DNA from: Brevundimonas vesicularis
Lineage (GTDB): Bacteria > Pseudomonadota > Alphaproteobacteria > Caulobacterales > Caulobacteraceae
NCBI RefSeq assembly: GCF_027886425.1
Contig: NZ_CP115671.1
Coordinates: 2,294,001-2,358,000, forward strand
DNA length: 64,000 bases
Direction: 5' to 3'
Part shown: positions 37,688 to 48,497 of the stretch, piece by piece
Layout: the number at the start of each line of letters is the position of its first letter
Position numbering within the stretch: position 1 is the first letter of the stretch
The notes under the pieces: generated by a model
Database searches by the model: none
Told to the model about the DNA's origin: nothing
The model's input: the letters and a program-made list of their open reading frames with translations, nothing else
Position numbers and translations under genes: made by a program

Positions 37688-38053
37688 ATGAAGACCAGAT
37701 CGATCGCAGCCGGCGTCCTGGCGCTGTCGCTTTTCGCCGGCGCAGCCAACGCCATGACGGTTCAGGAATTCCTGACCACCGCCAATGCGATCCCTCAGAA
37801 CCCGACCGCGCTGTTGCGCTCGGACACCCGTCGCCTGATGGCCGAGTTCCGCACCGCCGTTCGCACCGTGCGCGCCGAACAGACCCAGGCCAAGGCGGCC
37901 GGCCGTCAGCCCGCGACCTGCATGCCGGACAAGGTCGGCTTTTCGCCCAACGCCATCCTGAGCCGTTTCAACGCCGTCCCGCAAAGCCGTCGCAACATCA
38001 GCGTGACCCAGGCCGTCCGCGAATGGATGGCGCACGACTATCCGTGCGCCTGA
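37688..38053 (+). CDS. Hypothetical exported protein (121 aa)
   Basis: A 121-residue protein with a signal peptide (KTRSIAAGVLALSLFAGAANA) and a mature helical domain of 98 residues, beginning MTVQEFLTTANAIP, with two cysteines (TCMPDKVGF and the C-terminal DYPCA) that may form a disulphide. GGAGGGG precedes ATG 37688 by 6 bases. The layout resembles small proteins of the Rap1a/Tai-like group, but I cannot assign it. The next gene overlaps its 3' end by 10 bases. Confidence 0.7.
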   Translation: MKTRSIAAGVLALSLFAGAANAMTVQEFLTTANAIPQNPTALLRSDTRRLMAEFRTAVRTVRAEQTQAKAAGRQPATCMPDKVGFSPNAILSRFNAVPQSRRNISVTQAVREWMAHDYPCA

Positions 38054-38520
38054 TCGCCGATGATCTGACCCTATCGGGCATCGGCCGCTCATTTGCGATA
38101 TTCGCAGGCGGCAGCCTGCTGTTGATCAGCGGGGTTGTCGGGCTTGGCCTATTGGCTCCGGGCGACGGCGTCGTTCCCGACGCAATGGATCGCCTTTCCC
38201 CGTTCGTCCTGGCGGCGATGGGTTTTGCCGTAATGGCCGTCGAGGCGGCCGTCTTCACGCTGCTTCCGGCCGAACTTTCTAGGCGGTTCTTCAAATCAGT
38301 CTGGCCCGGCCTGGCGCTCGGCGGCGGCACCTATATCGTCGGCATCCATTGGGACAACGGCTGGCTGGGATTGGCGACATCCGCTTGGATCTGGATAGTC
38401 GTGACGACGGCGTATCTGTTGGATCGGCCGGGATCCTTTTTTCACGCCAGCGTTCAAGCCGTCGGGCTGAAGTGGGTCTTCTGGAGCTTTGCGCTGACCA
38501 GTCTTGTGTCGGCCTCCTGA
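38044..38520 (+). CDS. Hypothetical four-helix membrane protein
   Basis: A 158-residue protein starting at GTG 38044 (VRLIADDLTL) within the end of the preceding gene, so probably translated by coupling. Predicted membrane helices occur around residues 17-40, 52-75, 88-105 (less clear) and 113-130. The C-terminal segment WVFWSFALTSLVSAS is also hydrophobic. No domain recognised. The frame has continuous hydrophobic segments only after 38044, which argues against longer starts upstream. Confidence 0.6.
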   Translation: MRLIADDLTLSGIGRSFAIFAGGSLLLISGVVGLGLLAPGDGVVPDAMDRLSPFVLAAMGFAVMAVEAAVFTLLPAELSRRFFKSVWPGLALGGGTYIVGIHWDNGWLGLATSAWIWIVVTTAYLLDRPGSFFHASVQAVGLKWVFWSFALTSLVSAS

Positions 38521-38631
38521 CGCGAGCCCATTGAGGAATTCCGGTTCGTCCCCAAGGCGGCGCGATCTGTCCACGGTCCAGGCGGCGTCCGCGTCTGACG
38601 CAAGGGCGTGAGAGGGCTAAAGCGTTAATCG

Positions 38632-40122
<1,491 letters not shown>

Positions 40123-40160
40123 CCTCTTCCATCGGCGCGGTGTTGGCGCATAAGGACGCC

Positions 40161-41207
40161 ATGACCGCATCGACCCCCGCCGTCCTCTCCGTCGATCTGA
40201 ACGCCCTGGCGCGCAACTATCACACGCTGGAGGCCGTCAGCGGCCAGCCGGTGCATCCGGTGGTCAAGGCGGACGGCTATGGACTGGGCGCGCAGGCCGT
40301 GGCGACGCGGCTGATGGCCGAGGGGGCGCGGACCTTCTTCGTAGCGCGAGCGGCGGAGGGCGTGCGACTGCGGGCGGCCTTGGGCGCCGACGGTCCGGTG
40401 ATCTATGTGCTCGACGGCTGTCACGGCGACGATGCGGCGATGCTCAAGGCGTCGGACCTGCGGCCCGTGCTGAACCATCCGGCGCAGATCCAGGCCTGGA
40501 GGGCGGCGGGCGGCGGGACCTGCGGCCTGCAGATTGACACTGGCATGAACCGGTTGGGTATTCGGCCCGAGGACGCGCCCGAGGCGTTCGACGGCCTGGC
40601 TCTGGTCCTGACCCACCTCGCCTGCGCCGACGAACCGGCCAATCCGATGAACCGGCGCCAGCGTGACGCCTTTGCGGGCGTGCTGGATCGCTATCCGGGC
40701 GTGGTCCGGTCGTTCGCCAACTCTAGCGGCTGTTTCCTGGGCCCGGACTTCGCCTTCGACACGGTGCGCCCCGGCATCTGTCTTTACGGCGGCGGCCCAG
40801 AGGGGCGTCCCGATCCCCGCATCGCGCCGGTGGCCACGCTGACGGCCGAGGTGCTTCAGGTCCGCCACGTGCCGGCGGGCGAGAGCGTCGGCTATTCGCG
40901 TGGCTACATCGCCGAACGCCCGATCAAGGTCGCCACCGTGGCGGCCGGCTATGCGGATGGTTTGCTGCGCGCCTACTCGCCCGAGGGCGTCGTCTGGATC
41001 GCCAACGAGACCCGGCCGCTGCTGGGTCGGGTCTCGATGGATGTCTGCGCGGTGGACATCACCGGCCTGGATGTCGCGGTCGGCGATCCGGTCGAACTCT
41101 TCGGCCCGAACCGCCTGTTGGACGACGCCGCGGCCGCAGCGGGGACCATCAGCTATGAGCTGCTGACCTCGATCACCCCCCGCGTGCCGCGCGTCTATTC
41201 TCAGTAG
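40161..41207 (+). CDS. alr: Alanine racemase
   Basis: A 348-residue PLP enzyme that makes D-alanine for peptidoglycan. The PLP lysine is Lys36 in PVVKADGYGLGA. Other family motifs are THLACADEP, NSSGCFLG, VRPGICLYG, the second catalytic Tyr in SVGYSRGY and LGRVSMDVCAVDIT. Start ATG 40161 has AAGGA 7 bases upstream. Its 3' end overlaps the convergent Yip1 gene by 7 bases; dnaB lies 38 bases upstream on the same strand. Confidence 0.95.
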   Translation: MTASTPAVLSVDLNALARNYHTLEAVSGQPVHPVVKADGYGLGAQAVATRLMAEGARTFFVARAAEGVRLRAALGADGPVIYVLDGCHGDDAAMLKASDLRPVLNHPAQIQAWRAAGGGTCGLQIDTGMNRLGIRPEDAPEAFDGLALVLTHLACADEPANPMNRRQRDAFAGVLDRYPGVVRSFANSSGCFLGPDFAFDTVRPGICLYGGGPEGRPDPRIAPVATLTAEVLQVRHVPAGESVGYSRGYIAERPIKVATVAAGYADGLLRAYSPEGVVWIANETRPLLGRVSMDVCAVDITGLDVAVGDPVELFGPNRLLDDAAAAAGTISYELLTSITPRVPRVYSQ

Positions 41208-41848
41208 CCGGCGCCCATTCCGGCGAGACCGGCCATGCCGACCGATGCGGCGACGAAGCTCATCGAAATGGCTCCAACGATCGCCGAGATGATGAAATAC
41301 ATCACGACGCCGGCGATCACCGTCACGATGAAATAGCCGACCTTCTTGTCTTCCGGCACCTTCATCAGGATCGGCAGGCCGACGAACAGCAGATAGAAGC
41401 TGTAGAGGCCCAGGATGGCCAGAATGCCCAGCATCGGGATCAGGCCGAAGACGCCCGCCAGCCAGGCGCCGGTCCAGGAATAGACGGCCAGCTTCATGGC
41501 CTGAACCTTGTTGGCCGTCCCGCCGAAGTTCGGCGCCAGCGCATTGATGATCAGTCCCAGGAGAAAGACCCCCAGCAAGGACATGCCGTAGCTGACGAGC
41601 GCCACGACGATCGCGCCGACGATCGACAGCTTCATGCCCATGATCGGCATCAACTGCCCGCCGAGCAGTGAACAGACCGGGCCGATCGCCGCCAGGATCA
41701 TCGCATAGCGGGTGAACAGGCTTTTGGTCGTGGCGAACTCGCCGTCGATCTTGAGCCATTCAGACTTGGGTTGCAGCAGTATGCCCTTGACCCGCGCGAC
41801 AAGGGCCGGATCGACAGCGGGTTGGGAGTGGGTCGTCGGATCGGTCAT
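41201..41848 (-). CDS. Yip1 domain membrane protein
   Basis: A 215-residue Yip1-family protein. The N-terminus (VARVKGILLQPKSEWLKI) is the hallmark of bacterial Yip1 proteins. Five membrane helices follow (about residues 47-70, 75-100, 118-140, 145-165 and 172-200), ending in the Gly/Ala-rich AGLAGMGAGY. Function in bacteria unknown. It is convergent with alr and divergent from radA. Confidence 0.85.
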   Translation of the reverse strand: MTDPTTHSQPAVDPALVARVKGILLQPKSEWLKIDGEFATTKSLFTRYAMILAAIGPVCSLLGGQLMPIMGMKLSIVGAIVVALVSYGMSLLGVFLLGLIINALAPNFGGTANKVQAMKLAVYSWTGAWLAGVFGLIPMLGILAILGLYSFYLLFVGLPILMKVPEDKKVGYFIVTVIAGVVMYFIISAIVGAISMSFVAASVGMAGLAGMGAGY

Positions 41849-42020
41849 GACAGGCCTCGGCGAGAGAAGATGGGCGGATGTTGACGTTGCGTCGCTTCAA
41901 GAAGCAAGGGTGTGCGACACATTCTCAATACTTCAATATGGCAAAGGTTGCGCCTGCGACCGAAACTGTCGTGAGCCGACGCCATGTCCGGCGCGACCTT
42001 TCGATCTGCTAAGGAAGCCC

Positions 42021-43391
42021 ATGGCTCGCGATTCCGCCCTCTACGTCTGTCAGTCCTGCGGCTCGGTTCACAGCAAGTGGTCGGGCCAGTGCGGCTCCTG
42101 CGGCCAGTGGAACACCCTTAGCGAAGAGAGCCGCTCGGCCCCGCCGGGCGCGATCAAGCCGTCGGCGGCGGCTTCGGCCCGTACGCGCGGCATTCAATTC
42201 GAAACCCTTCAGTCCGACACGCCAGAGCCGCCGCGCATCACGACGGGCGTGGCCGAGTTCGACCGGGTCTGCGGCGGCGGCGTGGTGCCCGGCTCGGCCA
42301 TCCTGCTCAGCGGCGACCCCGGCGTCGGCAAGTCTACCCTGTTGCTGGAGGTCGCAGCCAAGGCGGCGCTGCGCGGATCGCGCGTGGCCTATATCTCGGG
42401 CGAAGAAGCCGTCGAGCAGATCCGCGCCCGCGCCAAGCGGATGGGTCTGGCGGACGCGCCGGTCAATCTGGCGGCGGCGACGGCGCTGCGTGAAATTCTG
42501 GGCACGCTGAAGCGCGAACAGTTCGACATCGTCATCGTCGATTCGATCCAGACCCTGTGGTCCGACGTCCATGAAAGCGGCCCCGGCTCGATCACCCAGG
42601 TCCGCGCCTGCGCCGGCGAGATGGTGCGTCTGGCCAAGTCGCAGGGCGTCGCGGTGGTCCTTGTCGGCCACGTCACCAAGGACGGCCAGGTCGCCGGCCC
42701 TCGCGTGGTCGAACACCTTGTCGACGCCGTCATGACCTTCGAGGGCGAGCGCGGCTATCCGTTCCGCATCCTGCGCGCCGGCAAGAACCGCTTCGGCGCC
42801 ACCGACGAGATCGGCGTGTTCGAAATGGGCGACGCCGGCCTGCGCGAAGTCGCCAATCCCTCCGCTCTTTTCCTCGGCGAGGGCAAGGAGCGCGCGCCGG
42901 GCGCCGCCGTCTTCGCCGGGATCGAAGGTTCGCGTCCCGTCCTGGTCGAGATGCAGGCCCTGGTGTCAAAGTCCGCCTATGGCACCCCGCGCCGCGCCGT
43001 GATCGGCTGGGAGACGGGACGTCTGGCCATGGTGCTGGCCGTGCTGGAGGCCCGCTGCGGCTTCGGCTTTGGCGATCAGGACGTCTATCTGAATGTCGCC
43101 GGGGGCCTACGCATCAATGAACCGGCGGCCGACCTCGCGGCGGCGGCGGCGCTGATCAGCTCGGCGACCGGCGTGTCCCTGCCCCAGGGCTGCGTCGTCT
43201 TCGGCGAAATCGGCCTGTCGGGCGAGGTCCGCAGCGTCGGCCGCGCCGAGGCCCGGCTGCGTGAAGCGCAGAAACTGGGTTTCGATCAAGTTCTGAGCCC
43301 GACTTTGACCGCCAAGACCAAGGGGGTGAAGGTGACATCCGTCACGCGCCTGACGGATGTGGTCGAACGAATCTCGCAGAACCGCTATTAG
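42021..43391 (+). CDS. radA: DNA repair protein RadA
   Basis: A 456-residue RadA (Sms). N-terminal C4 zinc finger (YVCQSCGSVHSKWSGQCGSC, residues 9-27), RecA-like core with Walker A GDPGVGKST, Walker B IVIVDSIQTL, the RadA-specific KNRFG motif, and a Lon-protease-like C-domain (GLRINEPAADLAAAAALIS, FGEIGLSGEVRSV) without a protease dyad. It drives branch migration in recombination. AAGGAAG precedes ATG 42021; a longer in-frame start at 41712 covers the divergent promoter region. Confidence 0.96.
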   Translation: MARDSALYVCQSCGSVHSKWSGQCGSCGQWNTLSEESRSAPPGAIKPSAAASARTRGIQFETLQSDTPEPPRITTGVAEFDRVCGGGVVPGSAILLSGDPGVGKSTLLLEVAAKAALRGSRVAYISGEEAVEQIRARAKRMGLADAPVNLAAATALREILGTLKREQFDIVIVDSIQTLWSDVHESGPGSITQVRACAGEMVRLAKSQGVAVVLVGHVTKDGQVAGPRVVEHLVDAVMTFEGERGYPFRILRAGKNRFGATDEIGVFEMGDAGLREVANPSALFLGEGKERAPGAAVFAGIEGSRPVLVEMQALVSKSAYGTPRRAVIGWETGRLAMVLAVLEARCGFGFGDQDVYLNVAGGLRINEPAADLAAAAALISSATGVSLPQGCVVFGEIGLSGEVRSVGRAEARLREAQKLGFDQVLSPTLTAKTKGVKVTSVTRLTDVVERISQNRY

Positions 43392-43422
43392 ACCCTCGTA
43401 GCAACCGCAGGATCCCGCACGC

Positions 43423-44019
43423 GTGACCGGATACGACGTCTTCGCCATCGTGGTGATCCTGTTTTCCGTCGCCGCCGGCTGGGTGCGCGGCGGGGTGCGC
43501 GAGGTCATCACCCTGCTCAGCGCGACCCTGGCGGCCCTTGTCGCCCTGATCGCCCTGCCCTGGACCGCCGGCGTCACGCGCGCCTTCGTCGATCCCGAGT
43601 GGGCCGGGTCGATCCTGGCCGCCGTCCTGACCTTCTTCGTCGTCTATTTCGGCCTGCGCCTAATCGGCTCGATGATGTCCAAGAGCGCCAAGGACCATCC
43701 GCATCTCGGCGTCATCGACCGCATCTTCGGCCTGTTCATCGGCGGCATTCGTGCGCTGGTCCTGATCGGCGCGGTGCATCTGGTCATCGTCGCAGCCCTG
43801 CCGGGCGAGCGCACGCCGCTCTGGCTCGGGAGAGCGGCCCTCTATCCGGTCAGCGCCATGGGCGCGCGGATGATCCAGATCGTCCTGCCCAGCATCGGGC
43901 GCGGCGCCGACGCCATCACGCCTGTCGTGGATTCGTCCGTACGCCGGGGCTTTTCGGACGACGAAGCCTTGCCCCCGACGCAATCAGAGCCTAACTCGCG
44001 CCGCGAAGCCGCCCCTTAA
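43423..44019 (+). CDS. cvpA: CvpA family membrane protein
   Basis: A 198-residue membrane protein with four helices (residues 4-24, 32-52, 65-85 and 105-125) and a polar C-terminal tail. TGYDVFAIVVILFSVAAGWVRGG and IDRIFGLFIGGIRALVLIG are CvpA motifs. CvpA was named for colicin V production in E. coli; its real role is not settled. GTG start at 43423. It is 26 bases upstream of purF, the classic cvpA-purF pair. Confidence 0.88.
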   Translation: MTGYDVFAIVVILFSVAAGWVRGGVREVITLLSATLAALVALIALPWTAGVTRAFVDPEWAGSILAAVLTFFVVYFGLRLIGSMMSKSAKDHPHLGVIDRIFGLFIGGIRALVLIGAVHLVIVAALPGERTPLWLGRAALYPVSAMGARMIQIVLPSIGRGADAITPVVDSSVRRGFSDDEALPPTQSEPNSRREAAP

Positions 44020-44045
44020 GTTTCCCCGGTCATCGGAGCCCCACG

Positions 44046-45551
44046 ATGCGCCACCATATCGCCGATCCCGTCGTTCACCGCGAGCACTGGCGCGAGCCGG
44101 AGGATGACCAGCTCCGTCTGGAATGCGGCGTCTGCGGCGTCTGGGGCGCGGACGAAGACGAAGGCTCTTCCGTCGTCGCCCTGGGTCTTCACGCCCTTCA
44201 GCATCGCGGCCAGGAAGCCTGCGGCATCGCCAGCGTCAAGAACGAGCGCTTCTACACCGAACGGCACCAGGGCCTGGTGGGCGAGGCCTTCGGCGGCGCC
44301 GACCTGATGACGCGGATGCCCGGCCGCGCGGCCGTGGGCCACACCCGCTACTCCACCGCCGGCGGCAGCTTCCTGCGCAACATCCAGCCGATGTTCGCCG
44401 ATCTGGACCAGGGCGGCATCGCCATCGCCCACAACGGCAACCTGACCAACTTCAAATTCCTGCACGCCCAGCTGGTCAGCGAAGGCGCCATCTTCCAGTC
44501 GACCTCGGATTCCGAAGTCATCCTCCACCTGATCGCGCGCAGCCGCAAAGCCAAGATCGTCGATCGCTTCACCGACGCCCTGGCCCGGATCGAGGGCGGT
44601 TACGCCCTGGTGGCCCAAACCCGCACCAAGATGATCGGCGCGCGCGACCCCCTGGGCATCCGCCCGCTGGTGCTGGGCCAGTTGGGCGACGGCTGGGTTC
44701 TGGCGTCCGAGACCTGCGCCCTGGACATGATGGGCGCCACCTTCGTGCGCGATGTCGAACACGGCGAGATCGTCGTCATCGACGACAGCGGCCTGCGCTC
44801 GCTCAAGCCCTTCCCCGCCCGCGCGGCGCGTCCCTGCCTGTTCGAATATGTCTATTTCTCACGCCCGGATTCGGTCGTGAACGGCCGCCCCGTCTATGAG
44901 GTCCGCAAGGAAATGGGTCGAGGCCTCGCCCGCGAACTGGGCGTCGAGGCCGACATCGTCGTGCCTGTGCCCGATTCCGGCGTACCCGCCGCCCTCGGCT
45001 ACGCCCAGGAAAGCGGCATTCCCTACGAAATGGGCATCATCCGCAGCCACTATCTGGGCCGCACCTTCATCCAGCCCAGCCAGGGCGCCCGTCAAAAGGG
45101 CGTGCGCATGAAGCACAGCCCCAACAAGTCGGCCTTGGCCGGCAAGCGCGTCGTGCTGATCGACGATTCCATCGTGCGCGGCACCACCTCGCTGAAGCTG
45201 GTTCGCGCCGTCCGCGCCGCTGGCGCGACCGAGGTCCACCTGCGCTCGGCTAGCCCGCAAATCCTGTTCCCCGACTTCTACGGCATCGACATGCCCGAGC
45301 GCGCCCAACTGCTGGCCGCCAACAAGACCCTGGAAGAGATGCGCGACATGCTGGAAGTTGATTCGCTCGGCTTCCTGTCCATCGACGGCCTCTATCGCGC
45401 CATGGGCGAGACCGGCCGCAACCCCGCTGCCCCGCAGTTCACCGACCACTATTTCACCGGCGACTACCCCACCCGCCTTTTGGATCGCGAGATCGAGGAA
45501 GGCGGACGCGAGTTCGGCGCCAAACAGCTGTCCTTGCTGGTCAGCGCCTAG
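44046..45551 (+). CDS. purF: Amidophosphoribosyltransferase
   Basis: A 501-residue enzyme catalysing the first committed step of purine synthesis (PRPP plus glutamine to phosphoribosylamine). The Ntn-hydrolase glutaminase domain begins LECGVCGVWG; the catalytic Cys is Cys27 after a 26-residue propeptide, like the B. subtilis type. The N-domain has HNGNLTNF and GRAAVGHTRYST. The PRTase site is VLIDDSIVRGTTS. FPDFYGIDMPER follows. It is co-transcribed with cvpA. A strong hairpin follows the gene. Confidence 0.96.
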   Translation: MRHHIADPVVHREHWREPEDDQLRLECGVCGVWGADEDEGSSVVALGLHALQHRGQEACGIASVKNERFYTERHQGLVGEAFGGADLMTRMPGRAAVGHTRYSTAGGSFLRNIQPMFADLDQGGIAIAHNGNLTNFKFLHAQLVSEGAIFQSTSDSEVILHLIARSRKAKIVDRFTDALARIEGGYALVAQTRTKMIGARDPLGIRPLVLGQLGDGWVLASETCALDMMGATFVRDVEHGEIVVIDDSGLRSLKPFPARAARPCLFEYVYFSRPDSVVNGRPVYEVRKEMGRGLARELGVEADIVVPVPDSGVPAALGYAQESGIPYEMGIIRSHYLGRTFIQPSQGARQKGVRMKHSPNKSALAGKRVVLIDDSIVRGTTSLKLVRAVRAAGATEVHLRSASPQILFPDFYGIDMPERAQLLAANKTLEEMRDMLEVDSLGFLSIDGLYRAMGETGRNPAAPQFTDHYFTGDYPTRLLDREIEEGGREFGAKQLSLLVSA

Positions 45552-45562
45552 GGCGAAACCTG

Positions 45563-45597
45563 AGCGCGGGCCTTGGCTTGAGGGTCAAGGCCGCGCT
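45563..45597. promoter_or_regulatory. Strong hairpin in the purF-SDR gap
   Basis: AGCGCGGGCCTTG (45563-45575) pairs with CAAGGCCGCGCT (45586-45597) with one bulged G and a 10-base loop, just before the SDR ATG (45608). It has no U-run, so I call it a hairpin rather than a terminator. It could attenuate or protect the 3' end of the purF message. Confidence 0.5.
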
Positions 45598-45607
45598 ATC
45601 AGCGGCC

Positions 45608-46360
45608 ATGTCCGAACTTCCCCTGAACGACCGTATCGCCCTCGTCGTCGGAGCCTCGCGCGGCATCGGTTATGAGAGCGCCCTGGCCCTGGCCAAGGCC
45701 GGCGCCCACGTCATCGCGACGGCGCGCACCCAAGGCGGTCTGGAAGAGCTGGACGACGCCATCTTCGCCGCCACCGGCCGCCATGCGACCCTGATTCCGT
45801 TCGATCTGGTGGACGGCGGGGCCATCGACCGGCTGGGCGGCGCCATCTTCGAACGGTTCAAGAAGCTGGACATCTGGGTCCATTGCGCCGCCACCATGGG
45901 CCCCTCGGGCCTGACGCCGGTGTCACACGCCGACCCGCGCGAGTTCGCCAAGGTCGAGAAAACCAACTTCACCGCCGTCTATCGCCTGATCCGCTCGCTC
46001 GAGCCTCTGTTGCGCGCCTCCGACGCCGGCCGCGCCATCCACTTCACCACCAGCGTCGCCAGCGCGCCCAAGGCCTTCTGGGGCATGTACGCCGCGACCA
46101 AGGCGGGCGCCGAGGCCTTGGTGAAGGCCTGGGCCGACGAGATCGAGAGCACGCCCGTCCGCGTCAGCATCGTCGATCCCGGCCGCATGCGCACCGCCAT
46201 GCGCGCCCAGGCCTATCCGGGCGAAGACCCGTCCGTCCTGCCCCACCCGTCCGAAATCGGCCCTCTGGTCGTCGAACTGTCGAACGGTGCCGCTAGGCCT
46301 CCGCTGACCATCAAGTTCCGCGACTGGACCACCGGCCCCTCGGTCGACGCCTTGATCTAA
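45608..46360 (+). CDS. SDR family oxidoreductase
   Basis: A 250-residue short-chain dehydrogenase/reductase: NAD(P)-binding VVGASRGIGYESALAL (TGxxxGIG type, residues 12-27), NxAG-equivalent HCAATMGPSG, and the catalytic residues in FTTSVASAP and YAATKAGAEAL (YxxxK). The C-terminal segment (SIVDPGRMRTAMRAQAYPGED) matches the DPGR family tail. The substrate is unknown. ATG 45608 (MSELPLNDRIALVVG) is chosen over an upstream in-frame start. The 3' end overlaps the convergent Nudix gene by 4 bases. Confidence 0.88.
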   Translation: MSELPLNDRIALVVGASRGIGYESALALAKAGAHVIATARTQGGLEELDDAIFAATGRHATLIPFDLVDGGAIDRLGGAIFERFKKLDIWVHCAATMGPSGLTPVSHADPREFAKVEKTNFTAVYRLIRSLEPLLRASDAGRAIHFTTSVASAPKAFWGMYAATKAGAEALVKAWADEIESTPVRVSIVDPGRMRTAMRAQAYPGEDPSVLPHPSEIGPLVVELSNGAARPPLTIKFRDWTTGPSVDALI

Positions 46361-46842
46361 CGATCGCCGATCAGCGGCAGGCGGAGCGAAGTCAGAATTT
46401 CCGCTAGTTCCGCCGGCCAGATCGTCTCCTTGGATTGGCGGATGTCGTCGAGGCTCCACCAGCGGTGTTCGGTCAGAACCCGCTGCTCCTCGTCCGTCCA
46501 GCCCTTGGGCGACAGGACGAAGTCGTCGGTGCGCAGCAGGAAGAATCTCTGATCCACATCCGCCATTCGACCGTCAGGCAGGCGGAAGCTGACGCGGACC
46601 TGGGCGACCTGCGGGCCGGGGTCTTCGACGACCAGGCCCGTCTCTTCGAACAGTTCGCGGCGCGCGGCGTCCTCGAAGGTCTCGCCAGTTTCGCACCCGC
46701 CGCCGGGCGTCGCCCAGAAGGCTGTGCCGGCGAGCGGTCCTTCGGAAAACACGAGGTGAAACAGCAGCACCCGCTCCTGCCCGTCCAGGATCAGCCAACG
46801 CGAGGTGGGCCGGGCGGGAAGCGCGCTCTCGGCCTCGCTCAC
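46357..46842 (-). CDS. Nudix hydrolase
   Basis: A 161-residue protein with the full Nudix box GGGCETGETFEDAARRELFE followed by ETGL (GX5EX7REUXEEXGU), which hydrolyses nucleoside-diphosphate-linked substrates with Mg2+. The start is GTG 46842 (VSEAESALPARPTSR), 4 bases after the der stop, so it is the last gene of the yfgM-bamB-der cluster. Frames with a longer start read backwards over the der tail. The substrate is not indicated. Confidence 0.85.
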   Translation of the reverse strand: MSEAESALPARPTSRWLILDGQERVLLFHLVFSEGPLAGTAFWATPGGGCETGETFEDAARRELFEETGLVVEDPGPQVAQVRVSFRLPDGRMADVDQRFFLLRTDDFVLSPKGWTDEEQRVLTEHRWWSLDDIRQSKETIWPAELAEILTSLRLPLIGDR

Positions 46843-46846
46843 GCCG

Positions 46847-48466
46847 TCACTTCTTGGCGCCGCCCTTTTGGCCCGTGCGGATCCGGCCCGAACGCGACAC
46901 CTGGCGGGCGCCGCCACGCGCGCCCTTCTGAACCGCCACGGACGAACCGGCCTTCTTCGACGCGCTGGATTTCAGCCCGCCCAGAACCTTGGGCTGGGCC
47001 TTGCGGGTCTTCTTCTGCTCCAGCGCCTTGCCGGGCAGTTTGGACAGGGCCTCTTCCTTCTCGGCCTTCTTGACGCGGCGCGGCGCGGTCTTGGCGTCGC
47101 CCTTGTAGCGTTCGGGCCCGGACTTGGCGCCGCCCTCGGCATAGGGGTTCACGCCGCTGGACTTGACGTTCAGTCGGATCGGCGTGCCCGGCAGGTCGAA
47201 ACTCTCGCGGATCGAGTTGACCAGATAGCGTTTGTAATGTTCCGGCATCGACTCGGCGCGGTTGGCCATAAGCACGAAGGTCGGCGGGCGGGCCTTGGTC
47301 TGGGCGATGTATTTCGGCTTGATCCGCTTGCCGTCCACGGCGGGGGGCGGGTGACGCTGGGTGGCCATGGACAGCCAGGTGTTCAGGTCCTTGGTCTTCA
47401 CCTTGACCGACCAGGTGTCATAGGCCTGAAGCACCGCCGGCATCAGCCGTTCGACGCCGCGTCCGCTGTGCGACGACAGGGCCACGAAGGGCGAACCCTT
47501 CAGCTGCGGCAGCTTGTCCTCGGCCATGCCCTTCAGCTTGGCCATGCGGGACTGGGGCTCGTCCTCCAGATCCCACTTCGACGCGACATAGACCAGGGCA
47601 CGGCCCTCGCGCTCGACCAGATCGGCCAGTTGCAGGTCCTGGGTGTCGAAGGCGTCGTCTTTGTCCATCATCAGGATGACGACTTCGGCGAAGGTGATGG
47701 CCCGGATGGTGTCGGCGACCGACAGCTTCTCCAGCTTCTCCTGCACCCGCGCCTTGCGACGCATGCCGGCCGTATCGACCAGGCGGATGTTCTTGCCCTC
47801 GAACTGCCAGTCGACCGAGATGGAGTCGCGGGTGATGCCCGCTTCCGGCCCGGTCAACAACCGGTCGTCGCCGATCAAACGATTGATCAGCGTGGACTTG
47901 CCCGCATTGGGCCGGCCGATGACGGCGATGCGGATCGGCTTATCCGGCTCGTCGATCTCCTCGACGAAGATGTCCTGCGAGGCCGCGACGATGGCGGCGT
48001 ACAGATCGGCCATCCCCTCGCCATGCTCGGCCGAGATGGCGACGGGTTCGCCGAAGCCCAGGGCGTGCGCCTCGCCCACGCCGCCGCCGCTTTCGCGGCT
48101 CTCGGACTTGTTGGCCAACAGGATGATCGGCTTGTGCACTCGGCGCAGGCGCTCGGCGAATATCCGGTCCAGCGACGTCACGCCCTCGCGGGCGTCCATC
48201 ATGAACATGACCAGTTCGGCGTCGTCCAGTGCGGCCTCGGTCTGCTCGCGCATCCGGGCTTCCAGGCTGTCGTCGGTGACGTCTTCGTATCCCGCCGTGT
48301 CGATCAGCGTCAGATCCATGTCGCCGATGTTGCCGTCGGCGTATCGCCGGTCGCGGGTCACGCCGGGGCGATCGTCGACGAGCGCCAGGCGCTTGCCGAC
48401 GAGGCGGTTGAACAGTGTCGATTTGCCCACATTGGGGCGGCCGACGATGGCGACCTTCAGAGCCAT
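46847..48466 (-). CDS. der: Ribosome assembly GTPase Der (EngA)
   Basis: A 539-residue tandem GTPase that matures the 50S subunit. The two G domains show GRPNVGKSTLFNRL and GRPNAGKSTLINRL, DTAG twice (IDTAGYED, VDTAGMRRKARV) and NKSE/SKWD for the base. A KH-like domain follows (residues 360-440). Beyond it there is a Lys/Arg-rich tail of about 80 residues (KKAEKEEALSKL and KKTRKAQPKVLGG) that is longer than in E. coli Der. Start ATG 48466. It follows bamB, as in E. coli. Confidence 0.96.
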   Translation of the reverse strand: MALKVAIVGRPNVGKSTLFNRLVGKRLALVDDRPGVTRDRRYADGNIGDMDLTLIDTAGYEDVTDDSLEARMREQTEAALDDAELVMFMMDAREGVTSLDRIFAERLRRVHKPIILLANKSESRESGGGVGEAHALGFGEPVAISAEHGEGMADLYAAIVAASQDIFVEEIDEPDKPIRIAVIGRPNAGKSTLINRLIGDDRLLTGPEAGITRDSISVDWQFEGKNIRLVDTAGMRRKARVQEKLEKLSVADTIRAITFAEVVILMMDKDDAFDTQDLQLADLVEREGRALVYVASKWDLEDEPQSRMAKLKGMAEDKLPQLKGSPFVALSSHSGRGVERLMPAVLQAYDTWSVKVKTKDLNTWLSMATQRHPPPAVDGKRIKPKYIAQTKARPPTFVLMANRAESMPEHYKRYLVNSIRESFDLPGTPIRLNVKSSGVNPYAEGGAKSGPERYKGDAKTAPRRVKKAEKEEALSKLPGKALEQKKTRKAQPKVLGGLKSSASKKAGSSVAVQKGARGGARQVSRSGRIRTGQKGGAKK

Positions 48467-48497
48467 GTCGGCCTTCTAGCTTAGTTTGGGCTGAAAA

